DNA of 64,000 nt, from contig NW_027473317.1 of NCBI RefSeq assembly GCF_050947335.1, forward strand, positions 2,604,001 to 2,668,000, in the 5' to 3' direction. The DNA is from Megachile rotundata (Eukaryota > Arthropoda > Insecta > Hymenoptera > Megachilidae). How positions within the stretch are numbered: the first letter of the stretch is position 1; each line of letters begins with the position of its first letter. Positions 1-12,298 of this stretch are shown piece after piece. Made by a program: the position numbers and the translations under genes. Under the pieces are notes generated by a model. That model saw only the letters and a program-made list of their open reading frames with translations, made no database searches and was not told the origin of the DNA.

Positions 1-28
1 TGATTGTAATTGCATGATTCAGATTGTA
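1..28. repeat. GGTTCC landmark, last two units only
   Basis: The window opens with units 7 and 8 of the 112-bp landmark (TGATTGTAATTGCA then TGATTCAGATTGTA); the first six lie outside. What follows matches the sequence after the landmark at 7,708. Confidence 0.85.
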
Positions 29-2170
29 TGATAGTGATTTTATGATTGTGATTGTATGATTGCGATTGTATGATTGCAATTTTATGAGTGTGATTATATG
101 ATTATGATTGTGTGATTGTGATTGTATGATGGTGATTGTATGATTGTGATTGTATGATGGTGATTGTATGATTGTGATTGTATGTTTGTGATTATATGAT
201 TGTGATTGTATGATTGTGATTGTATGATTGTGATTGTATGACTGTGATTGTATGATTGTGATAGTAAGATTGTGATTGTATGATTGTGATTGTATGATTG
301 TGATTGTATGATTGCGTTTGTATGATTGCGATTGTATGATTGTCATTGTATGATTGTGATTGTATGATTTTAATTGGATGATTGTGATTGTATGATTGCG
401 ATTGTAATATTGCGATTGTATGATTGGGATTGTATGATTGTGATTGTATGATCGTGATTGTATGATCGTGATTGTATGATCGTGATTGTATGATTGTGAT
501 TGTATGATTGTGATTGTACGATAGTGATTGTGACATTGCGATTGTATGATTGCGATTGTATGATTGTGATTGTATGACTGTGATTGTATGATTGTGATTG
601 TATGATTGTGATTGTATGATTGTGATTGTATGACTGTGATTGTATGATTGTGATTGTATGATAGTGATTGTGATATTGCGATTGTATGATTGCGATTGTA
701 TGATTGTGATTGCATGACTGTGATTGCATGATTGCGACTGTATGATTGTGATTATATGATTGTGATTGTACGATTGTGATTGTATGATTGTGATTGTATG
801 ATTATGATTGTATGATTGTGATTGTATGATTGTCATTGTATGATTGTGATTCTATGATTTTAATTGTATGATTGTGATTGTATGATTGCGATTGTAATAT
901 TGCGATTGTATGATTGTGATTGTATGATCGTGATTGTATGATCGTAATTGTATGATCGTGATTGTATGATCGTGATTGTATGATTGTGATTGTATGATTG
1001 TGATTGTACGATAGTGATTGTGACAATGCGATTGTATGATTGCGATTGTATGATTGTGATTGTATGACTGTGATTGTATGATTGTGATTGTATGATTGTG
1101 ATTGTATGATTGCGATTGTATGACTGTGATTGTATGATTGTCATTGTATGATAGTGATTGTGATATTGCGATTGTATGATTGCGATTGTATGATTGTGAT
1201 TGCATGACAGTGATTTTATGATTGTGTTTGTATGATTGTGATTGTATGATTGTGATTGTATGATTGTCATTGTATGATTGTGATTGTATGACTTTTATTG
1301 TATGATTGTGATTGTATGATTGTGATTGTATGATTGTGATTGTATGATTGTGATTGTATGATTGTGATTGTATGATTGTGATTGTATGATTGTGATTGTA
1401 TGATTGTGATTGCATGACTGTGATTGCATGATTGCAACTGTATGATTGTGACTGTATGATTTTGATTGTATGATTGTGATTGTATGATTGTGATTGTATG
1501 ATTGTGATTATATGATTGTGATTGTACGATTGAGATTGTATGACTGTGATTGTATAATAGTGATTGTGATATTGCGATTGTATGATTGTGATTGTATGAT
1601 TGTGATTGTATAATTGTCATTGTATGATTGTGATTGTATGACTTTTATTGTATGATTGTGATTGTATGATTGTGATTGTATGATTGTGATTGTATGATCG
1701 TGATTGTATGATCGTGATTGTATGATCGTGATTGTATGATCGTGATTATATGATTCTGATTGTATGATTGTGATTATATGATTGTGATTGTATGATTGCG
1801 TTTGTATGATTGTGATTTTATGATAGTGATTGTATGATTGTGATTGTATGATAGTGATTGTGACATTGCGATTGTATGATTGCGATTGTAATATTGCGAT
1901 TGTATGATTGTGATGTATGATTGTGATTGTATGATCGTGATTATATGATCGTGATTGTATGATTGTGATTGTATGATTGTGATTATATGATTGTGATTGT
2001 ATGATTGTGATTGTATGACTGTGATTGTATAATAGTGATTGTGACATTGCGATTGTATGATTGCGATTGTATGATTGTGATTGTATGAGTGTGATTGTAT
2101 GATTGTGATAGTAAGATTGTGATTGTATGATTGTGATTGTATGATTGTGATTGTATGATTGTGATTGTAT
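1..2170. repeat. Third copy of the 7.8-10.0 kb HOR segment
   Basis: The order of variant units matches 7,792 to about 9,975 (and 39,834 to about 42,017 in unit 2). The offset is 7,791 bp for the first roughly 190 bases and 7,805 bp afterwards. The 14-bp step is visible: between a GATTATA unit and a GACTGTG unit there are three consensus units here (after 190) and four at about 7,983. The match breaks off near 2,170, where a GCGACTGTAAG variant appears in place of the expected consensus units. This segment may be the tail of a further HOR unit lying to the left. Confidence 0.85.
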
Positions 2171-3232
2171 GATTGCGACTGTAAGATTGTGATTGTATGA
2201 TTTTGATTGTATGATTGTGATTGTGACACAGCGATTGTATTATTGCGATTGTATGATTGTGATTGTATGATTGTGATTGTATGATTTTAATTGTATGATT
2301 GTGATTGTATGATTGTGATTGTATGATTGTGATTGTATGATTGTGATTATATGATTGTGATTGTACGATTGTGATTGTATGACTGTGATTGTATAATAGA
2401 GATTGTGACATTGCGATTGTATGATTGCGATTGTATGATTGTGATTGTATGACTGTGATTGTGTGATTGTGATAGTATGATTGTGTTTGTATGATTGTGA
2501 TTGTATGATTGCGATTGTATGATAGTGATTGTGACACAGCGATTGTATTATTGCGATTGTATGATTGTGATTGTATGATTGTGATTGTATGATTTTAATT
2601 GTATGATTGTGATTGTATGATTGTGATTGTATGATTGCGACTGTAAGATTGTGATTGTATGATTTTGATTGTATGATTGTGATTGCATGATTGTGATTAT
2701 ATGATTGTGATTGTATGATTGTGATTGCATGATTGTGATTGTATGATCGTCATTGTATGATTGTGATTGTATGATTGTGATTGTATGATTTTAATTGTAT
2801 GATTGTGATTGTATGATTGAGATTGTATGATTGTGATTGTATGACTGTGATTGTATGATTGTGATTGTATGCTTGTGATTGTATGATTGTGATTGTATAA
2901 TTGTGGTTATATGATTGTGATTGTATGATGGCGTTTGTATGATTGTGGTCGTATGATTGTGATTGTATGATTGTGATTGTATGATTGTGATTGTATAATT
3001 GTCATTGTATGATTGTGATTGTATGACTTTTATTTTATGATTGTGATTGTATGATTGTGATTGTATGATTGTGATTGTATGATCGTGATTGTATGATCGT
3101 GATTGTATGATCGTGATTATATGATTCTGATTGTATGATTGTGATTATATGATTGTGATTGTATGATTGCGTTTGTATGATTGTGATTTTATGATAGTGA
3201 TTGTATGATTGTGATTGTATGATAGTGATTGT

Positions 3233-3525
3233 GACATTGCGATCGTATGATTGCGATTGTAATATTGCGATTGTATGATTGTGATGTATGATTGTGATTG
3301 TATGATCGTGATTATATGATCGTGATTGTATGATTGTGATTGTATGATTGTGATTATATGATTGTGATTGTATGATTGTGATTGTATGACTGTGATTGTA
3401 TAATAGTGATTGTGACATTGCGATTGTATGATTGCGATTGTAATATTGCGATTGTATGATTGTGATGTATGATTGTGATTGTATGATCGTGATTATATGA
3501 TCGTGATTGTATGATTGTGATTGTA
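3233..3525. repeat. 181-bp block, duplicated
   Basis: GACATTGCG landmarks at 3,233 and 3,414 and 13-bp units at 3,283 and 3,464 are 181 bp apart. The second period diverges near 3,525, where a TGATCG unit replaces a consensus unit. One copy of the landmark reads GCGATCGTA instead of GCGATTGTA. Confidence 0.8.
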
Positions 3526-4252
3526 TGATCGTGATTGTATGATTGTGATTGTATGATTGTGATTGTACGATAGTGATTGTGACATTGCGATTGTATGATT
3601 GCGATTGTATGATTGTGATTGTATGACTGTGATTGTATGATTGCGACTGTATGATTGTGATTATATGATTGTGATTGTACGATTGTGATTGTATGATTGT
3701 GATTGTATGATTATGATTGTATGATTGTGATTGTATGATTGTCATTGTATGATTGTGATTGTATGATTTTAATTGTATGATTGTGATTGTATGATTGCGA
3801 TTGTAATATTGCGATTGTATGATTGTGATTGTATGATCGTGATTGTATGATCGTAATTGTATGATCGTGATTGTATGATCGTGATTGTATGATTGTGATT
3901 GTATGATTGTGATTGTATGATTGTCATTGTATGATAGTGATTGTGATATTGCGATTGTATGATTGCGATTGTATGATTGTGATTGCATGACAGTGATTGT
4001 ATGATTGTGTTTGTATGATCGTGATTGTATGATCGTGATTGTATGATCGTGATTGTATGATCGTGATTGTATGATTGTGATTGTATGATTGTGATTGTAC
4101 GATAGTGATTGTGACAATGCGATTGTATGATTGCGATTGTATGATTGTGATTGTATGACTGTGATTGTATGATTGTGATTGTATGATTGTGATTGTATGA
4201 TTGCGATTGTATGACTGTGATTGTATGATTGTCATTGTATGATAGTGATTGT

Positions 4253-4614
4253 GACATTGCGATTGTATGATTGCGATTGTAATATTGCGATTGTATGATT
4301 GTGATGTATGATTGTGATTGTATGATCGTGATTATATGATCGTGATTGTATGATTGTGATTGTATGATTGTGATTATATGATTGTGATTGTATGATTGTG
4401 ATTGTATGACTGTGATTGTATAATAGTGATTGTGACATTGCGATTGTATGATTGCGATTGTAATATTGCGATTGTATGATTGTGATGTATGATTGTGATT
4501 GTATGATCGTGATTATATGATCGTGATTGTATGATTGTGATTGTATGATTGTGATTATATGATTGTGATTGTATGATTGTGATTGTATGACTGTGATCGT
4601 ATAATAGTGATTGT
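4253..4614. repeat. 181-bp block, two periods
   Basis: Landmarks at 4,253, 4,434 and 4,615 and 13-bp units at 4,303 and 4,484 define two perfect-length periods. The last landmark leads into a GATTCCG variant unit instead of another period. Confidence 0.85.
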
Positions 4615-5105
4615 GACATTGCGATTGTATGATTCCGATTGTATGATTGTGATTGTATGAGTGTGATTGTATGATTGTGATAGTAAGATTGCGATTGTAT
4701 GATTGTGATTGTATGATTGTGATTGTATGATTGTGATTGTATGATAGTGATTGTGACATTGCGATTGTATGATTGCGATTGTATGATTGTGATTGTATGA
4801 TTGTGATTGTATGATTGTGATTGTATGATTTTAATTGTATGATTGTGATTGTATGATTGTGATTGCATGATTGCGACTGTATGATTGTGATTGTATGATT
4901 TTGATTGCATGATTGTGATTGCATGACTGTGATTATATGATTGTGATTGTATGATTGTGATTGTATGATTGTGATTGTATGATTATGATTGTATGATTGT
5001 GATTGTATGATTGTGATTGTATGATTGTGATTGTATCATTTTGATTGGATGATTGTGATTGTATGATTGCGATTGTAATATTGCGATTGTATGATTGTGA
5101 TTGTA

Positions 5106-5217
5106 TGATCGTGATTGTATGATCGTGATTGTATGATCGTGATTGTATGATCGTGATTGTATGATCGTGATTGTATGATCGTGATTGTATGATCGTGATT
5201 GTATGATCGTGATTGTA
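5106..5217. repeat. Run of eight TGATCGTGATTGTA units
   Basis: Eight consecutive units carry the T-to-C change that creates GATCG, with GATC sites every 14 bp from 5,107 to 5,205. Elsewhere this variant occurs alone or in runs of two to five. Confidence 0.9.
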
Positions 5218-5889
5218 TGATTGTGATTGTACGATAGTGATTGTGACATTGCGATTGTATGATTGCGATTGTATGATTGTGATTGTATGACTGTGATTGT
5301 ATGATTGTGACTGTATGGTTGTGATTGTATGATTGTGATTGTATGACTGTGATTGTATGACTGTGATTGTATGATAGTGATTGTGATATTGCGATTGTAT
5401 GATTGCGATTGTATAATTGTGATTGCATGACTGTGATTATATGACTGTGTTTGTATGATTGTGATTGTATGATTGTGATTGTATGATTGTCATTGTATGA
5501 ATGTGATTGTATGACTTTTATTGTATGATTGTGATTGCATGATTGTGATTGTATGATTGTGATTGTATGATTGTGATTGTATGATTGTGATTGTATGATT
5601 GTGATTGTATGATTGTGATTGTATGATTGTGATTGTATGATTTTGATTGTATGATTGTGATTGCATGATTGAGATTGTATGATTGTGATTGAATGATTGT
5701 GATTGTATGATTGTGATTGTATGCTTGTGATTGTATGATTGTGATTGTATAATTGTGATTATATGATTGTGATTGTATGATTGTGATTGTATGATTGCGT
5801 TTGTATGATTGTGATTGTATGATTGTGATTGTGACATTGCGATTGTATGATTGCGATTTTATGATTGTGTTTGTATGATTGCGATTGTA

Positions 5890-6001
5890 TGATTGTGATC
5901 GGATGATTGTGGTTATATAATTATGGTTCCATGATTGTGATTGTATGATTGTTCCTGCATGATTATGATCGTATGATTGTAATTGCATGATTCAGATTGT
6001 A
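5890..6001. repeat. 112-bp GGTTCC landmark 1
   Basis: Eight 14-bp units form the most divergent block in the array, including TGATTGTGGTTATA, TAATTATGGTTCCA, TGATTGTTCCTGCA and TGATTCAGATTGTA. All keep the 14-bp phase. This copy has GATCGGA instead of GATCGTA in its first unit, a mark shared only with 37,932. The next landmark is 1,818 bp downstream. Confidence 0.92.
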
Positions 6002-6896
6002 TGATAGTGATTTTATGATTGTGATTGTATGATTGCGATTGTATGATTGCAATTTTATGAGTGTGATTATATGATTATGATTGTATGATTGTGATTGTAT
6101 GATGGTGATTGTATGATTGTGATTGTATGATGGTGATTGTATGGTTGTGATTGTATGTTTGTGATTATATGATTGTGATTGTATGATTGTGATTGTATGA
6201 TTGTGATTGTATGGTTGTGATTGTATGATTGTGATTGTATGATTGCGATTGTATGATTGTGATTGTATGATTGTGATTGTATGACTGTGATAGAATGATT
6301 GCGATTGTATGATTGCGATTGTATGATTGCGATTGTATGATTGTGATTGTATGATTGCGTTTGTATGATTGCGATTGTATGATTGTCATTGTATGATTGT
6401 GATTGTATGATTTTAATTGTATGATTGTGATTGTATGATTGCGATTGTAATATTGCGATTGTATGATTGTGATTGTATGATCGTGATTGTGTGATCGTAA
6501 TTGTATGATCGTGATTGTATGATCGTGATTGTATGATTGTGATTGTATGATTGTGATTGTATGATTGTCATTGTATGATAGTGATTGTGATATTGCGATT
6601 GTATGATTGCGATTGTATGATTGTGATTGCATGACAGTGATTGTATGATTGTGTTTGTATGATCGTGATTGTATGATCGTGATTGTATGATCGTGATTGT
6701 ATGATCGTGATTGTATGATTGTGATTGTATGATTGTGATTGTACGATAGTGATTGTGACAATGCGATTGTATGATTGCGATTGTATGATTGTGATTGTAT
6801 GACTGTGATTGTATGATTGTGATTGTATGATTGTGATTGTATGATTGCGATTGTATGACTGTGATTGTATTATTGTCATTGTATGATAGTGATTGT

Positions 6897-7258
6897 GACA
6901 TTGCGATTGTATGATTGCGATTGTAATATTGCGATTGTATGATTGTGATGTATGATTGTGATTGTATGATCGTGATTATATGATCGTGATTGTATGATTG
7001 TGATTGTATGATTGTGATTATATGATTGTGATTGTATGATTGTGATTGTATGACTGTGATTGTATAATAGTGATTGTGACATTGCGATTGTATGATTGCG
7101 ATTGTAATATTGCGATTGTATGATTGTGATGTATGATTGTGATTGTATGATCGTGATTATATGATCGTGATTGTATGATTGTGATTGTATGATTGTGATT
7201 ATATGATTGTGATTGTATGATTGTGATTGTATGACTGTGATCGTATAATAGTGATTGT
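6897..7258. repeat. 181-bp block, two periods
   Basis: Landmarks at 6,897, 7,078 and 7,259; 13-bp units at 6,947 and 7,128. It lies inside the segment shared with about 3,730-4,786. Confidence 0.85.
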
Positions 7259-7707
7259 GACATTGCGATTGTATGATTCCGATTGTATGATTGTGATTGT
7301 ATGAGTGTGATTGTATGATTGTGATAGTAAGATTGCGATTGTATGATTGTGATTGTATGATTGTGATTGTATGATTGTGATTGTATGATAGTGATTGTGA
7401 CATTGCGATTGTATGATTGCGATTGTATGACTGTGATTGTATGATTGTGATTGTATGGTTGTGATTGTATGATTGTGATTGTATGACTGTGATTGTATGA
7501 CTGTGATTGTATGATAGTGATTGTGATATTGCGATTGTATGATTGCGATTGTATGATTGTGATTGCATGACTGTGATTATATGACTGTGATTGTATGATT
7601 GTGATTGTATGATTGCGTTTGTATGATTGTGATTGTATGATTGTGATTGTGACATTGCGATTGTATGATTGCGATTTTATGATTGTGTTTGTATGATTGC
7701 GATTGTA

Positions 7708-7819
7708 TGATTGTGATCGTATGATTGTGGTTATATAATTATGGTTCCATGATTGTGATTGTATGATTGTTCCTGCATGATTATGATCGTATGATTGTAA
7801 TTGCATGATTCAGATTGTA
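7708..7819. repeat. 112-bp GGTTCC landmark 2
   Basis: Standard form; next landmark 4,479 bp downstream (320 units minus one base, with one 13-bp unit between). Confidence 0.92.
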
Positions 7820-10800
7820 TGATAGTGATTTTATGATTGTGATTGTATGATTGCGATTGTATGATTGCAATTTTATGAGTGTGATTATATGATTATGATT
7901 GTGTGATTGTGATTGTATGATGGTGATTGTATGATTGTGATTGTATGATGGTGATTGTATGATTGTGATTGTATGTTTGTGATTATATGATTGTGATTGT
8001 ATGATTGTGATTGTATGATTGTGATTGTATGATTGTGATTGTATGACTGTGATTGTATGATTGTGATAGTAAGATTGTGATTGTATGATTGTGATTGTAT
8101 GATTGTGATTGTATGATTGCGTTTGTATGATTGCGATTGTATGATTGTCATTGTATGATTGTGATTGTATGATTTTAATTGGATGATTGTGATTGTATGA
8201 TTGCGATTGTAATATTGCGATTGTATGATTGGGATTGTATGATTGTGATTGTATGATCGTGATTGTATGATCGTGATTGTATGATCGTGATTGTATGATT
8301 GTGATTGTATGATTGTGATTGTACGATAGTGATTGTGACATTGCGATTGTATGATTGCGATTGTATGATTGTGATTGTATGACTGTGATTGTATGATTGT
8401 GATTGTATGATTGTGATTGTATGATTGTGATTGTATGACTGTGATTGTATGATTGTGATTGTATGATAGTGATTGTGATATTGCGATTGTATGATTGCGA
8501 TTGTATGATTGTGATTGCATGACTGTGATTGCATGATTGCGACTGTATGATTGTGATTATATGATTGTGATTGTACGATTGTGATTGTATGATTGTGATT
8601 GTATGATTATGATTGTATGATTGTGATTGTATGATTGTCATTGTATGATTGTGATTCTATGATTTTAATTGTATGATTGTGATTGTATGATTGCGATTGT
8701 AATATTGCGATTGTATGATTGTGATTGTATGATCGTGATTGTATGATCGTAATTGTATGATCGTGATTGTATGATCGTGATTGTATGATTGTGATTGTAT
8801 GATTGTGATTGTACGATAGTGATTGTGACAATGCGATTGTATGATTGCGATTGTATGATTGTGATTGTATGACTGTGATTGTATGATTGTGATTGTATGA
8901 TTGTGATTGTATGATTGCGATTGTATGACTGTGATTGTATGATTGTCATTGTATGATAGTGATTGTGATATTGCGATTGTATGATTGCGATTGTATGATT
9001 GTGATTGCATGACAGTGATTTTATGATTGTGTTTGTATGATTGTGATTGTATGATTGTGATTGTATGATTGTCATTGTATGATTGTGATTGTATGACTTT
9101 TATTGTATGATTGTGATTGTATGATTGTGATTGTATGATTGTGATTGTATGATTGTGATTGTATGATTGTGATTGTATGATTGTGATTGTATGATTGTGA
9201 TTGTATGATTGTGATTGCATGACTGTGATTGCATGATTGCAACTGTATGATTGTGACTGTATGATTTTGATTGTATGATTGTGATTGTATGATTGTGATT
9301 GTATGATTGTGATTATATGATTGTGATTGTACGATTGAGATTGTATGACTGTGATTGTATAATAGTGATTGTGATATTGCGATTGTATGATTGTGATTGT
9401 ATGATTGTGATTGTATAATTGTCATTGTATGATTGTGATTGTATGACTTTTATTGTATGATTGTGATTGTATGATTGTGATTGTATGATTGTGATTGTAT
9501 GATCGTGATTGTATGATCGTGATTGTATGATCGTGATTGTATGATCGTGATTATATGATTCTGATTGTATGATTGTGATTATATGATTGTGATTGTATGA
9601 TTGCGTTTGTATGATTGTGATTTTATGATAGTGATTGTATGATTGTGATTGTATGATAGTGATTGTGACATTGCGATTGTATGATTGCGATTGTAATATT
9701 GCGATTGTATGATTGTGATGTATGATTGTGATTGTATGATCGTGATTATATGATCGTGATTGTATGATTGTGATTGTATGATTGTGATTATATGATTGTG
9801 ATTGTATGATTGTGATTGTATGACTGTGATTGTATAATAGTGATTGTGACATTGCGATTGTATGATTGCGATTGTATGATTGTGATTGTATGAGTGTGAT
9901 TGTATGATTGTGATAGTAAGATTGTGATTGTATGATTGTGATTGTATGATTGTGATTGTATGATTGTGATTGTATGATTGTGATTGTATGATAGTGATTG
10001 TGACATTGCGATTGTATGATTGCGATTGTATGATTGTGATTGTATGATTGTGATTGTATGATTGTGATTGTATGATTTTAATTGTATGATTGTGATTGTA
10101 TGACTGTGATTGCATGATTGCGACTGTATGATTTTGATTGTATGATTTTGATTGCATGATTGTGATTGCATGACTGTGATTATATGATTGTGATTGTACG
10201 ATTGTGATTGTATGATTATGATTGTATGATTGTGATTGTATGATTGTCATTGTATGATTGTGACTGTATGATTTTAATTGTATGATTGTGATTGTATGAT
10301 TGCGATTGTAATATTGCGATTGTATGATTGTGATTGTATGATCGTGATTGTATGATCGTAATTGTATGATCGTGATTGTATGATCGTGATTGTATGATTG
10401 TGATTGTATGATTGTGATTGTACGATAGTGATTGTGACATTGCGATTGTATGATTGCGATTGTATGATTGTGATTGTATGACTGTGATTGTATGATTGTG
10501 ATTGTATGATCGTGATTGTATGATCGTGATTGTATGATCGTGATTGTATGATTGTGATTGTATGATTGTGATTGTACGATAGTGATTGTGACATTGCGAT
10601 TGTATGATTGCGATTGTATGATTGTGATTGTATGACTGTGATTGTATGATTGTGATTGTATGATTGTGATTGTATGATTGCGATTGTATGACTGTGATTG
10701 AATGATTGTCATTGTATGATAGTGATTGTGATATTGCGATTGTATGATTGCGATTGTATGATTGTGATTGCATGACTGTGATTGTATGATTGTGTTTGTA

Positions 10801-11416
10801 TGATCGTGATTATATGATCGTGATTGTATGATTGTGATTGTATGATTGTGATTATATGATTGTGATTGTATGATTGTGATTGTATGACTGTGATCGTATA
10901 ATAGTGATTGTGACATTGCGATTGTATGATTCCGATTGTATGATTGTGATTGTATGAGTGTGATTGTATGATTGTGATAGTAAGATTGCGATTGTATGAT
11001 TGTGATTGTATGATTGTGATTGTATGATTGTGATTGTATGATAGTGATTGTGACATTGCGATTGTATGATTGCGATTGTATGATTGTGATTGTATGATTG
11101 TGATTGTATGATTGTGATTGTATGATTTTAATTGTATGATTGTGATTGTATGATTGTGATTGCATGATTGCGACTGTATGATTGTGATTGTATGATTTTG
11201 ATTGCATGATTGTGATTGCATGACTGTGATTATATGATTGTGATTGTATGATTGTGATTGTATGATTGTGATTGTATGATGGTGATTGTATGATTATGAT
11301 TGTATGATTGTGATTGTATGATTGTGATTGTATGATTGTGATTGTATCATTTTGATTGGATGATTGTGATTGTATGATTGCGATTGTAATATTGCGATTG
11401 TATGATTGTGATTGTA

Positions 11417-11514
11417 TGATCGTGATTGTATGATCGTGATTGTATGATCGTGATTGTATGATCGTGATTGTATGATCGTGATTGTATGATCGTGATTGTA
11501 TGATCGTGATTGTA
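11417..11514. repeat. Run of seven TGATCGTGATTGTA units
   Basis: GATC sites at 11,418 to 11,502 every 14 bp. The run is one unit shorter than the related runs at 5,106, 17,951 and 30,236. Confidence 0.9.
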
Positions 11515-12186
11515 TGATTGTGATTGTACGATAGTGGTTGTGACATTGCGATTGTATGATTGCGATTGTATGATTGTGATTGTATGACTGTGATTGTATG
11601 ATTGTGATTGTATGGTTGTGATTGTATGATTGTGATTGTATGACTGTGATTGTATGACTGTGATTGTATGATAGTGATTGTGATATTGCGATTGTATGAT
11701 TGCGATTGTATGATTGTGATTGCATGACTGTGATTATATGACTGTGTTTGTATGATTGTGATTGTATGATTGTGATTGTATGATTGTCATTGTATGAATG
11801 TGATTGTATGACTTTTATTGTATGATTGTGATTGCATGATTGTGATTGTATGATTGTGATTGTATGATTGTGATTGTATGATTGTGATTGTATGATTGTG
11901 ATTGTATTATTGTGATTGTATGACTGTGATTGTATAATTTTGATTGTATGATTGTGATTGCATGATTGAGATTGTATGATTGTGATTGTATGATTGTGAT
12001 TGTATGATTGTGATTGTATGCTTGTGATTGTATGATTGTGATTGTATAATTGTGATTATATGATTGTGATTGTATGATTGTGATTGTATGATTGCGTTTG
12101 TATGATTGTGATTGTATGATTGTGATTGTGACATTGCGATTGTATGATTGCGATTTTATGATTGTGTTTGTATGATTGCGATTGTA

Positions 12187-12298
12187 TGATTGTGATCGTA
12201 TGATTGTGGTTATATAATTATGGTTCCATGATTGTGATTGTATGATTGTTCCTGCATGATTATGATCGTATGATTGTAATTGCAAGATTCAGATTGTA
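12187..12298. repeat. 112-bp GGTTCC landmark 3
   Basis: Carries GCAAGATTC instead of GCATGATTC at the unit 7/8 join, shared with 44,410. Next landmark 6,436 bp downstream. Confidence 0.92.

Larger units (their letters stand above)
2171..5672. repeat. Mosaic flank left of HOR unit 1
   Basis: All of it is 14-bp array, but the order of variant units is a patchwork of segments found elsewhere. Bases 2,548-2,730 match 13,461-13,643. Bases about 3,730-4,786 match 6,374-7,430 (offset 2,644), including two 181-bp periods. The stretch around 5,036-5,428 resembles 30,166-30,558 with small differences. It does not correspond to the end of HOR unit 1 (about 34.2-37.7 kb), so the 32-kb repeat is not simply continued to the left. 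Confidence 0.75.

Noticed and set aside
5911..5924. TATA-box-like TTATATAATTA in the GGTTCC landmark
   Set aside because: It is two adjoining variant monomers kept in 14-bp phase. There is no gene or transcript evidence near any of the 16 copies.
9579..11546. 655-codon minus-strand open reading frame, and more than 150 others of 60-607 codons across the window
   Set aside because: They are by-products of a stop-free 14-bp unit. Different frames overlap and give the same peptide period, starts arise only where a variant unit makes CAT on the + strand, and ends only where it makes TTA, CTA or TCA. There is no codon bias, domain or upstream signal.
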